Positions 46,098-54,704 of a DNA stretch of 64,000 bases are shown here, piece after piece. This DNA is from Candidatus Brocadia sp. (lineage in GTDB: Bacteria; Planctomycetota; Brocadiia; Brocadiales; Brocadiaceae), in the NCBI GenBank assembly GCA_021646415.1, contig SOEU01000013.1, positions 43,238 to 107,237 of the forward strand. The letters are read 5' to 3'. The first letter of the stretch is position 1, and each line of letters begins with the position of its first letter. A program made the translations under genes and the position numbers. The notes beneath the pieces were generated by a model, which had not been told where the DNA came from, did not search any database, and worked only from the letters and a program-made list of their open reading frames with translations.

Positions 46098-46594
46098 TTT
46101 CCTAAATGTTGTTTAATCTCAAAGGTGGATATAAAATTTTTAATCTGTTCATTATTCCCTATAATGATAAGGGTATCCTGGGGTTGAATAATTTCACTGG
46201 AAGGAGGATTGGGAATTACCGTTTCACCCCTGATAATTGTGGTAATGGATACCCCTGTTGTTTTCCTGATATCCAATTCTTCAATCTTTTTATTGGCAAG
46301 TATTGAATCTGGGGTGATCTTGATCCATTCCATAGTCACATTTTTCATCATTAACTTTGGCTCGTCTTCAATGACAGGCTGGAAGTACGTTCCCGATAGT
46401 ATGGCGCCAATTTGGCGTGCCTCTTCGTCGCTAAGCGTGGTTACGGATGTAGGCTCGTCGTTGTCTTTGGTAAATTTAAATACCTCCCTTTCTCCTGAAG
46501 AATGAATCACTACGACCAACTTATCACCTGAATCCAATTCCAGGGTAAATTTTTTACCTATACCAGGCAGGTCGCATTCCTTAATTTCCGACAT
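46094..46594 (-). CDS. khtT: KhtT-like TrkA-C (RCK_C) regulatory subunit
   Basis: A 166-residue cytosolic protein. The N-terminal segment starts MSEIKECDLPGIGKKFTLEL, the known opening of KhtT proteins, and the C-terminal half is a TrkA-C domain (IEELDIRKTTGVSITTIIRG, QPQDTLIIIGNNEQIKNFIS). It gates KhtU in response to nucleotides or pH. ATG 46594 is preferred over 46618 because AAAGGGG precedes it and the start matches the family. It is cotranscribed with khtU. Confidence 0.88.
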   Translation of the reverse strand: MSEIKECDLPGIGKKFTLELDSGDKLVVVIHSSGEREVFKFTKDNDEPTSVTTLSDEEARQIGAILSGTYFQPVIEDEPKLMMKNVTMEWIKITPDSILANKKIEELDIRKTTGVSITTIIRGETVIPNPPSSEIIQPQDTLIIIGNNEQIKNFISTFEIKQHLGK

Positions 46595-46815
46595 ATACAA
46601 CCCCTTTCTCTCATACACATTTCACTTTTACAAACACAAAAACGTTTCTGTTCGTTCCATAGAAAATAGAAATAAGATGATATTACGAATTGCATCATCA
46701 ATTGTCAATTCATTTTAGAAAGTAACTTTCTTCAATATCCTTGACTTTAATTTGTGATTAATATAATCTTTTACCTATGGAATAATGAATGAATTCAATG
46801 AATAAGGAGGGCGCT

Positions 46816-47343
46816 ATGGAAAACGGACTCCTCATGGTAAACACGGGCGATGGGAAAGGCAAGACGACGGCAGCTTTAGGTCTTGGCCTCCGGGCAGCCG
46901 GGCATGGTATGAAAGTACTTATGCTCCAATTTTTCAAAGGGCCGTGGCTTACAGGAGAACTCTGTGCGGTAAAACGACTCGAACCCGATTTCAAAATTAC
47001 CCAGTTGGGACAAGGATTTGTCAAAACACGGAAAGAGGCACATTCTGCAGCGACGCTTGAAAATGCCCGTGTATCCTGGGATTATGCTAAACAGGAAATC
47101 TTTTCGGATTTATATGATATCATCATCCTGGACGAGATCAACAATATGATTGATCACGGCCTCTTACATGTTGAGGAGGTGATTTCTGTATTAAAAGAAC
47201 GGCCCAAAAGGCTTACCATAATTCTGACAGGACGCAACGCCCATGATAAGATCATTGAACTGGCAGATATGGTGACCGAAATGCGGGAGATCAAGCATCA
47301 TTATAAAAGTGGAGTCAGTGCTCAAAAAGGCATTGAATTTTAA
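46816..47343 (+). CDS. cobO: Cob(I)yrinic acid a,c-diamide adenosyltransferase
   Basis: A 175-residue BtuR/CobO/CobP-type corrinoid adenosyltransferase. The P-loop VNTGDGKGKTTAALGLGLRA is at residues 7-26, MLQFFKGPWLTGEL follows, and the helical Asp-rich IILDEINNMIDHGL and ITLTGRNAH-like IILTGRNAHDKII sites are present. It makes adenosylcobalamin from cobalamin precursors. ATG 46816 is preferred over 46789 because AAGGAGG precedes it. It is not in a cob operon. Confidence 0.92.
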   Translation: MENGLLMVNTGDGKGKTTAALGLGLRAAGHGMKVLMLQFFKGPWLTGELCAVKRLEPDFKITQLGQGFVKTRKEAHSAATLENARVSWDYAKQEIFSDLYDIIILDEINNMIDHGLLHVEEVISVLKERPKRLTIILTGRNAHDKIIELADMVTEMREIKHHYKSGVSAQKGIEF

Positions 47344-47462
47344 TTTACCCATTATCTCTTTATTGATAAAAACGGACCTTTAACTCTTTGTTTGCCATGA
47401 TATCGAATCCTTAGGGGTATGCGCACCGGACCCTTGCGTTGAAATTCTCGAAACGGAAAGTT

Positions 47463-48194
47463 ATGTCAGAATCCCAATTGCATGTACTATTGTTACGATA
47501 CACACCAGATCCCGAAGAAATAGTGGCAAAGGCAGCAAGGTTATGCTATAGCCCAGCTTCTATTGATGAGCTGAAGCAACAGATTGAAAGTCAGAACCAG
47601 GCAGGTTTTATTGAAAAGCTGACCGACATGCGACATCTCTCGCCCATTGAACACGTTACCTTTACCTTCGGTGTAGAAGGTATCTCCCGCGCCTGTTCTC
47701 ATCAGATGGTAAGACATCGTTTGGCATCTTATTCTCAGCAGAGCCAGCGATATGTGGGACAACAGAGTAAGAAGACCGGTGGATTTCATTTTATTATTCC
47801 ACCCAGCATAGAAAAAATAGGCAAAAAACAATGGTTTATAGAAAAGATGAGTATCCTGCAGAAATGGTATGACGAACTTGTAGAGGCGTTTGGCAATAGT
47901 GGAGAAAGCACATTTGAGGATGCACGTTTTTTATTACCGAATGCCACGGAGACAAAGATTATTATCACCATGAATGCCCGTGAATTGCTGCACTTCTTTC
48001 GGGTGCGTTGCTGTAACCGAGCACAATGGGAAATAAGGAACGTTGCAATAGAGATGCTCCGGCAGGCCAAACAGGTTTCTCCTCATATTTTTAAAGATGC
48101 TGGTCCGGGCTGTGTGAATGGCAAATGTCCCGAAGGAAAAATGACCTGTGGGAAAATGGATGAGGTAAGAAAACGATTTAAAAATCTCTCGTAA
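47463..48194 (+). CDS. thyX: FAD-dependent thymidylate synthase
   Basis: A 243-residue ThyX enzyme. The signature RHRLASYSQQSQRY (RHRxxSxxxxSQRY) is exact, and ARLCYSPASIDELKQQIESQ, HLSPIEHVTFTFGVEGIS and NARELLHFFRVRCCNRAQWE are family blocks. It methylates dUMP with methylene-THF and FADH2 and is not related to ThyA. Its C-terminus has a Cys-rich tail (GPGCVNGKCPEGKMTCGKM) typical of some bacterial ThyX proteins. ATG 47463 is chosen; TTG 47439 is also in frame. It is convergent with tsaB. Confidence 0.94.
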   Translation: MSESQLHVLLLRYTPDPEEIVAKAARLCYSPASIDELKQQIESQNQAGFIEKLTDMRHLSPIEHVTFTFGVEGISRACSHQMVRHRLASYSQQSQRYVGQQSKKTGGFHFIIPPSIEKIGKKQWFIEKMSILQKWYDELVEAFGNSGESTFEDARFLLPNATETKIIITMNARELLHFFRVRCCNRAQWEIRNVAIEMLRQAKQVSPHIFKDAGPGCVNGKCPEGKMTCGKMDEVRKRFKNLS

Positions 48195-48270
48195 AAAGTT
48201 CTTTTAAGAAAGTTTTTAATCCTTTTATGATCATTTACCTGTTTATTTGAGATAATTCTTGCTGAAAGTG

Positions 48271-49056
48271 CTATTTCTTGACTTCCCGTTTTTCAATAGC
48301 CTCAGCCTGTCGTAAATATAGCGGTAATAATTTGTCTATCTCGCATTGATGTCCCGATTCGAACATCCTTTCTCCTAATAAAGCCACATGCTCAACCTTT
48401 GGTATCGCCCACTCCTCTTTGTCTATAAAGATGTCCTTTTGATGAAATATGTCTCTGTAAGGTGCAACACCGTTTCCGAAAATAATTACCGGTCGCGGAA
48501 GGAGAGACAAAAGTTTTTCTGGCTGAATTACCAGAAACTCGGACATTTTTTCCCTCCGTACACCGCCCAATCCCTGTTCAGGACTTGCAGGGGCAAACTT
48601 ATAGATGCATGCGTAAACGTGGTTTCGTCTTGCGTCAAGGATAGGGCATATATAGTATTCCCCTGTATGAACATTTTTTTCTAGCAAGTTTTTCACCCTT
48701 CCTTCATTCTCGTATTGCAAAGGAGGGAAAATAGGGAGGGTAATTTGATTATAGTTTTCAGCGATGATGTCGAATAAAGGTACGTCAATAACGGGTTTAT
48801 TTAATGCGTAGGCCAGTGTCTTTGCACAGGCCACACCTACGCGCAATCCTGTATATGAACCAGGTCCCACGTCCACGGTGATGAGATCGATGTCCTTCGG
48901 TGCCCAGCCGATCTCATTAAGGGTACTCTTAATGGTAGGAACCAGTTCTTTGCCATGTTGCATGCCACCAAAATCCTTTGCAATGATAATGCGTTTATTC
49001 TGGCAAACAGCAACTCCGCCAACATCCCCTGAGGTTTCAATCCCGAGTACTTTCAT
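48271..49056 (-). CDS. tsaB: tRNA threonylcarbamoyladenosine biosynthesis protein TsaB
   Basis: A 261-residue ASKHA-fold protein. MKVLGIETSGDVGGVAVCQN is the N-terminal phosphate-binding start, LITVDVGPGSYTGLRVGVAC the conserved TsaB motif, and AKTLAYALNKPVIDVPLFDI follows. TsaB works with TsaD and TsaE in t6A modification of ANN-reading tRNAs and has no independent catalysis. The gene lies alone and convergent with thyX. Confidence 0.9.
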   Translation of the reverse strand: MKVLGIETSGDVGGVAVCQNKRIIIAKDFGGMQHGKELVPTIKSTLNEIGWAPKDIDLITVDVGPGSYTGLRVGVACAKTLAYALNKPVIDVPLFDIIAENYNQITLPIFPPLQYENEGRVKNLLEKNVHTGEYYICPILDARRNHVYACIYKFAPASPEQGLGGVRREKMSEFLVIQPEKLLSLLPRPVIIFGNGVAPYRDIFHQKDIFIDKEEWAIPKVEHVALLGERMFESGHQCEIDKLLPLYLRQAEAIEKREVKK

Positions 49057-49400
49057 GGATAAATGGTTATTAAAATATTATAGTATTTTTGAAAATTGAT
49101 AACTCTTTAGCCAACTGAAGTGATTACCAGGAGATTCTGAAACGATACTGAAAACGAGTTCAGCACAAGGTTCAGAATGACGAAGGGAAAGACGCTGTCA
49201 TACTGAATTTATTTCAGCATCTCGTCTTAAGTCTGATGAAACTTCAGTAGTCTGAATAGTTACGAAATATTAATCACAACAGAATAGCAAAAATAATTAG
49301 GAAATAAAATAGTGAATTAGTGCAAAATAACATTTTTTAGTTCCTTGACAATGGTAAATCATCGTTGTAGATTATGGCGTAGAAACCCTAAACAGTGGTA

Positions 49401-49426
49401 ATCTCGGCTGTTCATTAGTCGAGATC
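49401..49426. repeat. Imperfect inverted repeat ATCTCGGCT/AGTCGAGAT
   Basis: ATCTCGGCT, GTTCATT, AGTCGAGAT form a stem with one mismatch. It lies in the 2-kb non-coding region with mobile-element fragments. Nearby, 49,150-49,260 contains degenerate TTCAG/CTGAA repeats. Its role is unknown. Confidence 0.4.
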
Positions 49427-49477
49427 AGAGATGGGAAAAAATAATTCAGAGGAAGCTAAGGGTCAGACCTTCGTTAT

Positions 49478-49714
49478 TCAATAATTAATCGTTTTTTTAA
49501 CACTTCGATTTCTTTCTCTTTTTATCCTAGTTTCTACTCGCTTTAGCGTTTCACTCACGGGTGACCCCTTTATACAAAAGTACCTCACAATTTCTCTATT
49601 CTTTGTATTACTCATTATTTTTGATACATAGATTGCTGTTTGTCGTTCCTCTTTCCCTTTCCCTTTGCCTTTTTTCAGTAATTCCTCTTCCTTTTTACCG
49701 TTATACTTATACAA
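49478..49714 (-). pseudogene. C-terminal fragment of REP-associated/IS200-like transposase with DnaA-like HTH
   Basis: A minus-strand frame reads RQTAIYVSKIMSNTKNREIV and RYFCIKGSPVSETLKRVETR, then IKRERNRSVKK. This resembles the DnaA C-terminal-like helix-turn-helix (xAIYLSxxYTxxxxxEIGxYF...S.VSK...R) attached to many REP-associated Y1 transposases. The Y1 HUH catalytic domain is missing and the start is a low-complexity KKEEELLKKGKGKGK stretch, so it is a truncated relic. Confidence 0.45.
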
Positions 49715-49858
49715 ACTTTTACCACTTTACATTATTATTTTGTTAAAAAACGCATGTTGAAAAGAATTTTAGGTCATAAGTCCTGTTCGGCCTAACTTAC
49801 GACAAATCAATGCTATGTGATATGTCTTCTTTGTGTTTTCAGCAAAAAATAACTGGCA

Positions 49859-50305
49859 GTATTCACCCTTGCCGTCTACGCACTCTTGAAAGACTACAAA
49901 AGAAACTCGCTTGGCGCCATGGCTAAAGCAACCCATACGGATTATCAGAAGTTTCAGTATTTCTTCTCCGATTCCAAATGAAACATGCAAGCCCTGAAAC
50001 GCAAGAGATTAGAAATCATTCAAAAACAAAGAACCACTGCAGCCACCAAAGGCGGGCTTTTTGCCATCGATGATACAGGCTGCCCATGGCCTTTTGCAAT
50101 GAAAACCGAAGGTGCAAAGTGGCAGTACTGTGGCCCACTCAAACGGGAAGAAGTTTGCAACGTGGGTGTGGATATTGCCTTTGTTTCTCAGGCAAAACTG
50201 AAAGATTGTGATATCCCTCTGAAGTTTGTGGAAGTTCTTGGCAAGTGGAACAAGGATGATCAGAATACGTATCACATCCTCATTATCAATCAATTCATTG
50301 CTTGA
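49859..50305 (+). pseudogene. IS701-like transposase fragment
   Basis: One continuous frame reads FTLAVYALLKDYKRNSLGAM, AKATHTDYQKFQYFFSDSK, then a TGA at 49979-49981 where tryptophan is expected, then NMQALKRKRLEIIQKQ and GLFAIDDTGCPWPFAMKTEG with CGPLKREEVCNVGV. This is the N-terminal half of an IS701/DDE-type transposase; FAIDDTGCP holds the first catalytic Asp. The frame ends at 50303-50305 with a non-homologous tail, so the C-terminal catalytic half is missing. It is a dead IS remnant with both ends lost. Confidence 0.7.
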
Positions 50306-50895
50306 ATTTGCCTTTCCTTTGTGTCCCCTGATCACTCCGGATTTGCCTTTATCATGATACGTGATATAGGTATTGTTATTTAAATCTGTATGAGCAATAG
50401 AGGTTCCAGAAATAAGGACAAAGGAAGAAATTTAAGAAAATTCGGCTAATCTTATTGAAGTTGCTGTATAATGAGCAACCATCTAAAACTCTGCTCAGGT
50501 GCTGAGGCAGTCCGGAAGTTTCAAAGAGCAGGATGGTCCGCCGTTCAGCAAAAAGATTCTCATGTAATATGTAATGATGACAAAACCTGGCTATCAATGG
50601 GCATTATCCATACCTCAACACAATGAACTCGGACCTGGCATCCTTAAAGGAATTTAACGAATTATAATTTAAACAAAACGAGAAGAATTCTTTCCATTAG
50701 CTCTGCAAATATTTTTAAAACAAAAACTGGAATACACACTTACGCCTTGTCCAAGCCAACGACACCCTTGCGAACTGCTGCGTTATGCCTTATATACCTT
50801 GACACGATACGCTCTCTTTTGCTAGTATCTTACCATTAAAATTGTTCAATGTATTTAAGCCTTCTTAGTGACTTTTAATCTCCTCTTATTGGTAG
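50306..50895. other. Non-coding region of unknown content
   Basis: About 590 bases between the IS fragment and the palindromes upstream of priA. No convincing gene is visible. A -35/-10 pair (TTGACA 50799-50804, TAGTAT 50823-50828, 18 bases apart) may drive priA at a distance. Confidence 0.45.
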
Positions 50896-51050
50896 GACAA
50901 GTGCCCCCGCTTGTCATTTATATTGTCAGGCGAGGGCGCCTGACTTACCATAGGGAGGCGGCGCTGAGGGAGGAATTACCAAAGAGTGAAATTTCCAGAC
51001 ATGAACTTATGTCCTCAACTGCTTTTAGCGCAACCGGGACGGTTGCGCTA
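50896..51050. repeat. Three consecutive palindromes before priA
   Basis: GACAAG/CTTGTC (50896-50915), GTCAGGC/GCCTGAC (50925-50944) and TAGCGCAACCG/CGGTTGCGCTA (51026-51050, loop GGA) are all perfect. They are short REP-like elements lying in the leader of priA or just upstream, and they differ from the CCCCTCC family. Confidence 0.7.
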
Positions 51051-51084
51051 CCAGATAAATTTCCTGTATATAAGATAGGAATCT

Positions 51085-53667
51085 ATGTCTATCAGCCTCC
51101 TCAGTCAGAATTCGCCTCCGACGTGTCCAACCGACGTTGCACCGGGAAATCAGACCACGCCAGTAAATCAACCCTCTCAAAAATTATACGCCGAAGTGGT
51201 TGTCAATATCCCTTTAAATAAGGTGTTTCATTATAGCGTCCCACCTCACTTAAGAGAAACCCTTACCGTCGGGATGCGGGTAAGAATACCCTTTGGCAAC
51301 AAAATAATGACTGGGTTTTGTGTCGGATTTACTAATACCCCATTCACCGATAAAACAAAGGATATCATAAGTATAATCGATAAGACCCCATTGATTGATG
51401 ACATCATGCTAAAGATCACCCGCTGGTTATCGTTCCATTATTGCTGTGGGTGGGGGGAAGCTATCTCTGCCGTCGTTCCGCCTGTTGTGCGCAGTCGAAT
51501 AAAAGAAAAATGGAATACATTCGTTAGATATAGTAACCATGCCCCAGCGCTCAACCAAGATGCTCTTTTGCAAATGAAAGCCCGTGCACCAAAACAGGCC
51601 AAGGTACTGGAAATCCTTTTAGAACATCCCGATGAAATAAGCGCCAAAGAATTGATCCGTATCAGTGGTTGCAAGATGTCCGGCCTTCGCCAATTGGAGA
51701 AAAAAGGTTTTATCATTCTTGAAAACAAACTTCAAGATGCCATAACTACGACCCGCAATGTCGACCAATTGCAGCAACACTTAATCCTTACCCAGGAACA
51801 ACAAAACGCCTTCGATATTATTTGTAGAAAACTAGCAGAGATTTACCATCTTAACCAAATTCCACTATCTTCGACTACCCCTCTTTCCCCTCCTTCGCAA
51901 GGAGGGGACTTCATCGTGAGCGCTCAGTCGGACGATGAAGGGGATGTAAAATTAAAAGCCTTCAATGCTCCTCCTTCACAAGGAAGGGATGAAGGGGAGA
52001 TAAAATCGAAGGCATACAGTTCCCCTCCTTCAGAAGGAGGGGATCAAGAGGAGGTAAAGACATTAAATCGGGAAAGGGAATCTTTACCATATAATCTTAC
52101 ACAGCTCAAGCCGGGCGTTATATTGCTTCACGGTATTACAGGCAGTGGAAAAACGGAACTCTACCTTCAAACCGTTACTAATGCCCTTGAATACGGTCGC
52201 AAGGCCATATACCTTGTCCCTGAAATATCTCTTACACCACAAACGATTCAAAGGATAAAGGCACGGTTCAACAAGGTAGCCGTATTACACAGCAACCTCC
52301 TGGGTACCGTTCACCAGTCACAGTGGAATGATATTAAAGAAGGTAAGGTGGATATCGTTATCGGTGCGCGATCCGCCATATTTGCCCCCCTGAAGAACGT
52401 TGGGCTGATTATTATCGATGAGGAACATGAAAACACCTATAAACAGGAAAATAATCCACGGTACAATGCCAGGGATATCGCCATTCTCAGGGCAACCTTT
52501 GAAAATGCCCTGGTGATTATGGGTACGGCTACACCCTCCCTGGAAAGTTACTATCAGGCATTGAACGGAAATTACGAAAAGATCGTCCTTTCAAAGAGAA
52601 TTGGCGAGCGGCAACTCCCGCCCGTCGATATTGTAGATATGGGAGAAGAAGTCCGCAAACGCCGGGGATACAACATTATTTCTCAACGGCTTGAATATTA
52701 TATGAACCAATCCCTTGCCCGAAATGAACAGGTGATCTTGTTTTTGAACCGAAGAGGGTATGCGCCGTATATTCATTGTAAACGGTGTGGGTTTGTATTA
52801 AAATGTAATCGATGTGATATCCCCATGACCTTTCATAAAAAATTCAATACTACGTTATGCCATTATTGTTACACGGAAGCCCATCCCCCGGAATCATGTC
52901 CGGATTGTCTGGCCAATAGTATTAATTATCGTGGTTTTGGGACAGAAAAAATTGAAGACGAAATTAAGAATAAGTTCCCCAATTATAAAATTATACGGAT
53001 GGACAGCGATTCCATGCGCGTACGTGATGCCCACGGAAAGGCCTTAACAGCATTTGAACGCGGGGAGTTCCAGATATTGCTTGGCACCCAGATGATCGCA
53101 AAAGGGCTGGATTTCCCGAATGTTACCCTGGTCGGGGTAATCTCAGCAGACACGATACTGAACCTGCCAGATTTTCGTGCGAGCGAACGGACATTTCAGC
53201 TCATCTCACAAGTTGCAGGCCGTACGGGCAGAGGATCAAAGGGAGGACGGGTAGTAGTACAATCCTTTAACCCCAGACACTACAGCATCACATATGCAGC
53301 AGCCCATGATTATGAAGGTTTTGCAAGGAAAGAACTGGAATATAGAAAACAATTGAATTACCCCCCTTGGGGGAAACTGACACGGATTGTCTTTCGCGGC
53401 CCAAAGGAAGACAAAACCAAAGAAAAATCCGCGCTTGTTGCGGATAAGCTAAAAGAGATTGCCATAACACAGGGGAACCGTCTGGAAATACTCGGACCGT
53501 CACCCGCCCCCATGACGAAAATCAACAACCTGTTCCGATGGCATATTCTATTAAAGGCACAAAGCCATACAAGTATTCACAATGCCCTTCAAGACGTTGC
53601 AGACATGCTAAAACCGTCAAAAAACGTGCAAACGATGGTTGATGTTGACCCTTATATGATGTTGTGA
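51085..53667 (+). CDS. priA: Primosomal replication restart helicase PriA, with repeat-derived linker
   Basis: An 860-residue PriA, longer than the usual 730-830. The N-terminal DNA-binding domain starts at ANVVVNIPLNKVFHY-like AEVVVNIPLNKVFHY. The helicase core has GITGSGKTELYLQ (Walker A, about 349), IIIDEEHENTYKQ (DEEH) and GTATPSLESYY. Two zinc-binding Cys sets (CKRCGFVLKCNRCDI, CHYCYTEAHPPESCPDC) start near 564, and the C-terminal motifs include LLGTQMIAKGLDFPNV and SQVAGRTGRGSKGG. Between the N-terminal domain and the helicase core (about residues 263-324) is a Pro/Ser/Gly linker encoded by three palindromic repeat modules. It restarts stalled forks. Confidence 0.95.
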   Translation: MSISLLSQNSPPTCPTDVAPGNQTTPVNQPSQKLYAEVVVNIPLNKVFHYSVPPHLRETLTVGMRVRIPFGNKIMTGFCVGFTNTPFTDKTKDIISIIDKTPLIDDIMLKITRWLSFHYCCGWGEAISAVVPPVVRSRIKEKWNTFVRYSNHAPALNQDALLQMKARAPKQAKVLEILLEHPDEISAKELIRISGCKMSGLRQLEKKGFIILENKLQDAITTTRNVDQLQQHLILTQEQQNAFDIICRKLAEIYHLNQIPLSSTTPLSPPSQGGDFIVSAQSDDEGDVKLKAFNAPPSQGRDEGEIKSKAYSSPPSEGGDQEEVKTLNRERESLPYNLTQLKPGVILLHGITGSGKTELYLQTVTNALEYGRKAIYLVPEISLTPQTIQRIKARFNKVAVLHSNLLGTVHQSQWNDIKEGKVDIVIGARSAIFAPLKNVGLIIIDEEHENTYKQENNPRYNARDIAILRATFENALVIMGTATPSLESYYQALNGNYEKIVLSKRIGERQLPPVDIVDMGEEVRKRRGYNIISQRLEYYMNQSLARNEQVILFLNRRGYAPYIHCKRCGFVLKCNRCDIPMTFHKKFNTTLCHYCYTEAHPPESCPDCLANSINYRGFGTEKIEDEIKNKFPNYKIIRMDSDSMRVRDAHGKALTAFERGEFQILLGTQMIAKGLDFPNVTLVGVISADTILNLPDFRASERTFQLISQVAGRTGRGSKGGRVVVQSFNPRHYSITYAAAHDYEGFARKELEYRKQLNYPPWGKLTRIVFRGPKEDKTKEKSALVADKLKEIAITQGNRLEILGPSPAPMTKINNLFRWHILLKAQSHTSIHNALQDVADMLKPSKNVQTMVDVDPYMML
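51877..52056. repeat. Three palindromic repeat modules in-frame inside priA
   Basis: Module 1 (51,877-51,949) has CCCCTCCTTCGCAAGGAGGGG-type arms plus CATCGTGAGCGCTCAGTCGG and ACGATGAAGGGG. Module 2 (51,968-52,001) has CTCCTCCTTCACAAGGAAGG and module 3 (52,021-52,056) CCCCTCCTT...AAGGAGGGG. All stay in frame, encoding TPLSPPSQGGDF, SDDEGD, NAPPSQGRDEGE and SSPPSEGGDQEE. They have the same sequence as the intergenic copies at 4500 and 9050. Confidence 0.85.
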
Positions 53668-53800
53668 AAACGGGTTTTTTGACCATTTTTGTAAGTGGCC
53701 GGAAGTGTGTCCTTTACGGCTGTAATGTTTTGTAGTAAAATAACTTGCGATGCATATTTATTTCCTGACTATTCCTGTGGCTTTCTGTTCATTCCAATGG

Positions 53801-53822
53801 ATTTGACTACGTTTTGACTACA
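53801..53822. promoter_or_regulatory. Direct repeat TTGACTAC upstream of higBA
   Basis: TTTGACTACG and TTTGACTACA are 11 bases apart and lie about 80 bases before the toxin gene, so they may be operator half-sites. The spacing is right for a HigA-type dimer on one DNA face, but nothing else supports it. Confidence 0.3.
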
Positions 53823-53903
53823 GTAAATTTTTTCTTTATTAATATAACCTTATGTGTTATATTGTTCATGTGTTTAAGTAAGTCTTTGCTATCATAAAAG
53901 ACC

Positions 53904-54185
53904 GTGATTAAATCCTTCAAAGATAAAGATACCGAGAAATTGTATGTAACGGGTAAAAGCAGAAAGTTTGCTCCTTCTGTATGTAAAATGGGGTTACGGA
54001 AATTAGATTATCTGAACGCAGCGCATACCTTGAATGATTTAAAAGTGCCACCAGAAAACAAGCTGGAAGCATTAAAAGGCAATTATGAAGGGAAACACAG
54101 TATAAGGATTAATGACCAATACCGTATCGTATTTAGGTTTGAAGGATCGCACGCTTATGATGTGGAAATTACAGACTATCATTAG
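53904..54185 (+). CDS. higB: HigB-type (RelE/ParE superfamily) toxin
   Basis: A 93-residue toxin of the HigB/RelE family. MIKSFKDKDTEKLYVTGKS opens it, KLEALKGNYEGKHSIRINDQ is the conserved core, and YRIVFRFEGSHAYDVEITDY is the C-terminal RelE-fold strand with the basic-aromatic residues. HigB cleaves mRNA on the ribosome. GTG 53904 is the start. The HigA antitoxin begins 15 bases after the stop, the normal toxin-first HigBA order. Confidence 0.9.
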   Translation: MIKSFKDKDTEKLYVTGKSRKFAPSVCKMGLRKLDYLNAAHTLNDLKVPPENKLEALKGNYEGKHSIRINDQYRIVFRFEGSHAYDVEITDYH

Positions 54186-54200
54186 AAGAAAGGTGGGAAT

Positions 54201-54530
54201 GTGCTTACGCTAAAAAGAAAGCCAACGCATCCTGGTGAAATCTTAAAAAAGGATTTTTTGGAACCTTTAGGAATGACTCAATCACAACTGGCAAAAGAAA
54301 TCCATACTACATTTAGAACAATAAATGAAATCGTGAACGAGAAAAGGAATATCAGTCCTGAAATGGCCGTCAGATTATCAAGGTATTTTGAAACATCGGC
54401 TGAACTCTGGTTAAATCTTCAAAGCCAGTACGATCTTTATGTTGTAACAGAAAAAAGGGGCGACAATCTGAAAGATATAAAACCCTTTAGAAAAAAGCCT
54501 GTTAAGTCAGGAGAGGTGGAGAAGGTTTAA
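54201..54530 (+). CDS. higA: HigA-type antitoxin (XRE family)
   Basis: A 109-residue antitoxin. KPTHPGEILKKDFLEPLGMT is the standard HigA opening, then a helix-turn-helix QSQLAKEIHTTFRTINEIVN and PEMAVRLSRYFETSAELWL. It neutralises HigB and represses its own promoter. GTG 54201 is the start, with GGTGGGAATG before it. The C-terminal tail (KKPVKSGEVEKV) is basic and flexible. Confidence 0.92.
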   Translation: MLTLKRKPTHPGEILKKDFLEPLGMTQSQLAKEIHTTFRTINEIVNEKRNISPEMAVRLSRYFETSAELWLNLQSQYDLYVVTEKRGDNLKDIKPFRKKPVKSGEVEKV

Positions 54531-54625
54531 GAAAATTTGTATTCTCAGAAGCTATAAAATGGCCTTAAAAACGCATCCGAAGGGTTTATAAAAAGGGTCA
54601 ACATCTTTCACTGGCTTAATTTTTC

Positions 54626-54653
54626 TTGACAATTTATCTTGCCATACTACAAT
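54626..54653 (+). promoter_or_regulatory. Sigma70-type promoter for the TPR lipoprotein
   Basis: TTGACA at 54626-54631 and TACAAT at 54648-54653, 16 bases apart, about 50 bases before the ATG at 54705. The preceding higA ends at 54530. Confidence 0.5.
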
Positions 54654-54704
54654 GCTGTTTACTTTTAAAATTGCCACCTTTTAGGAAAATACAAGAGTAC
54701 GAAT

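Noticed and set aside
50868..51221. 117-residue frame before and into priA
   Set aside because: It is read from the palindromic repeats and then the wrong frame of priA.
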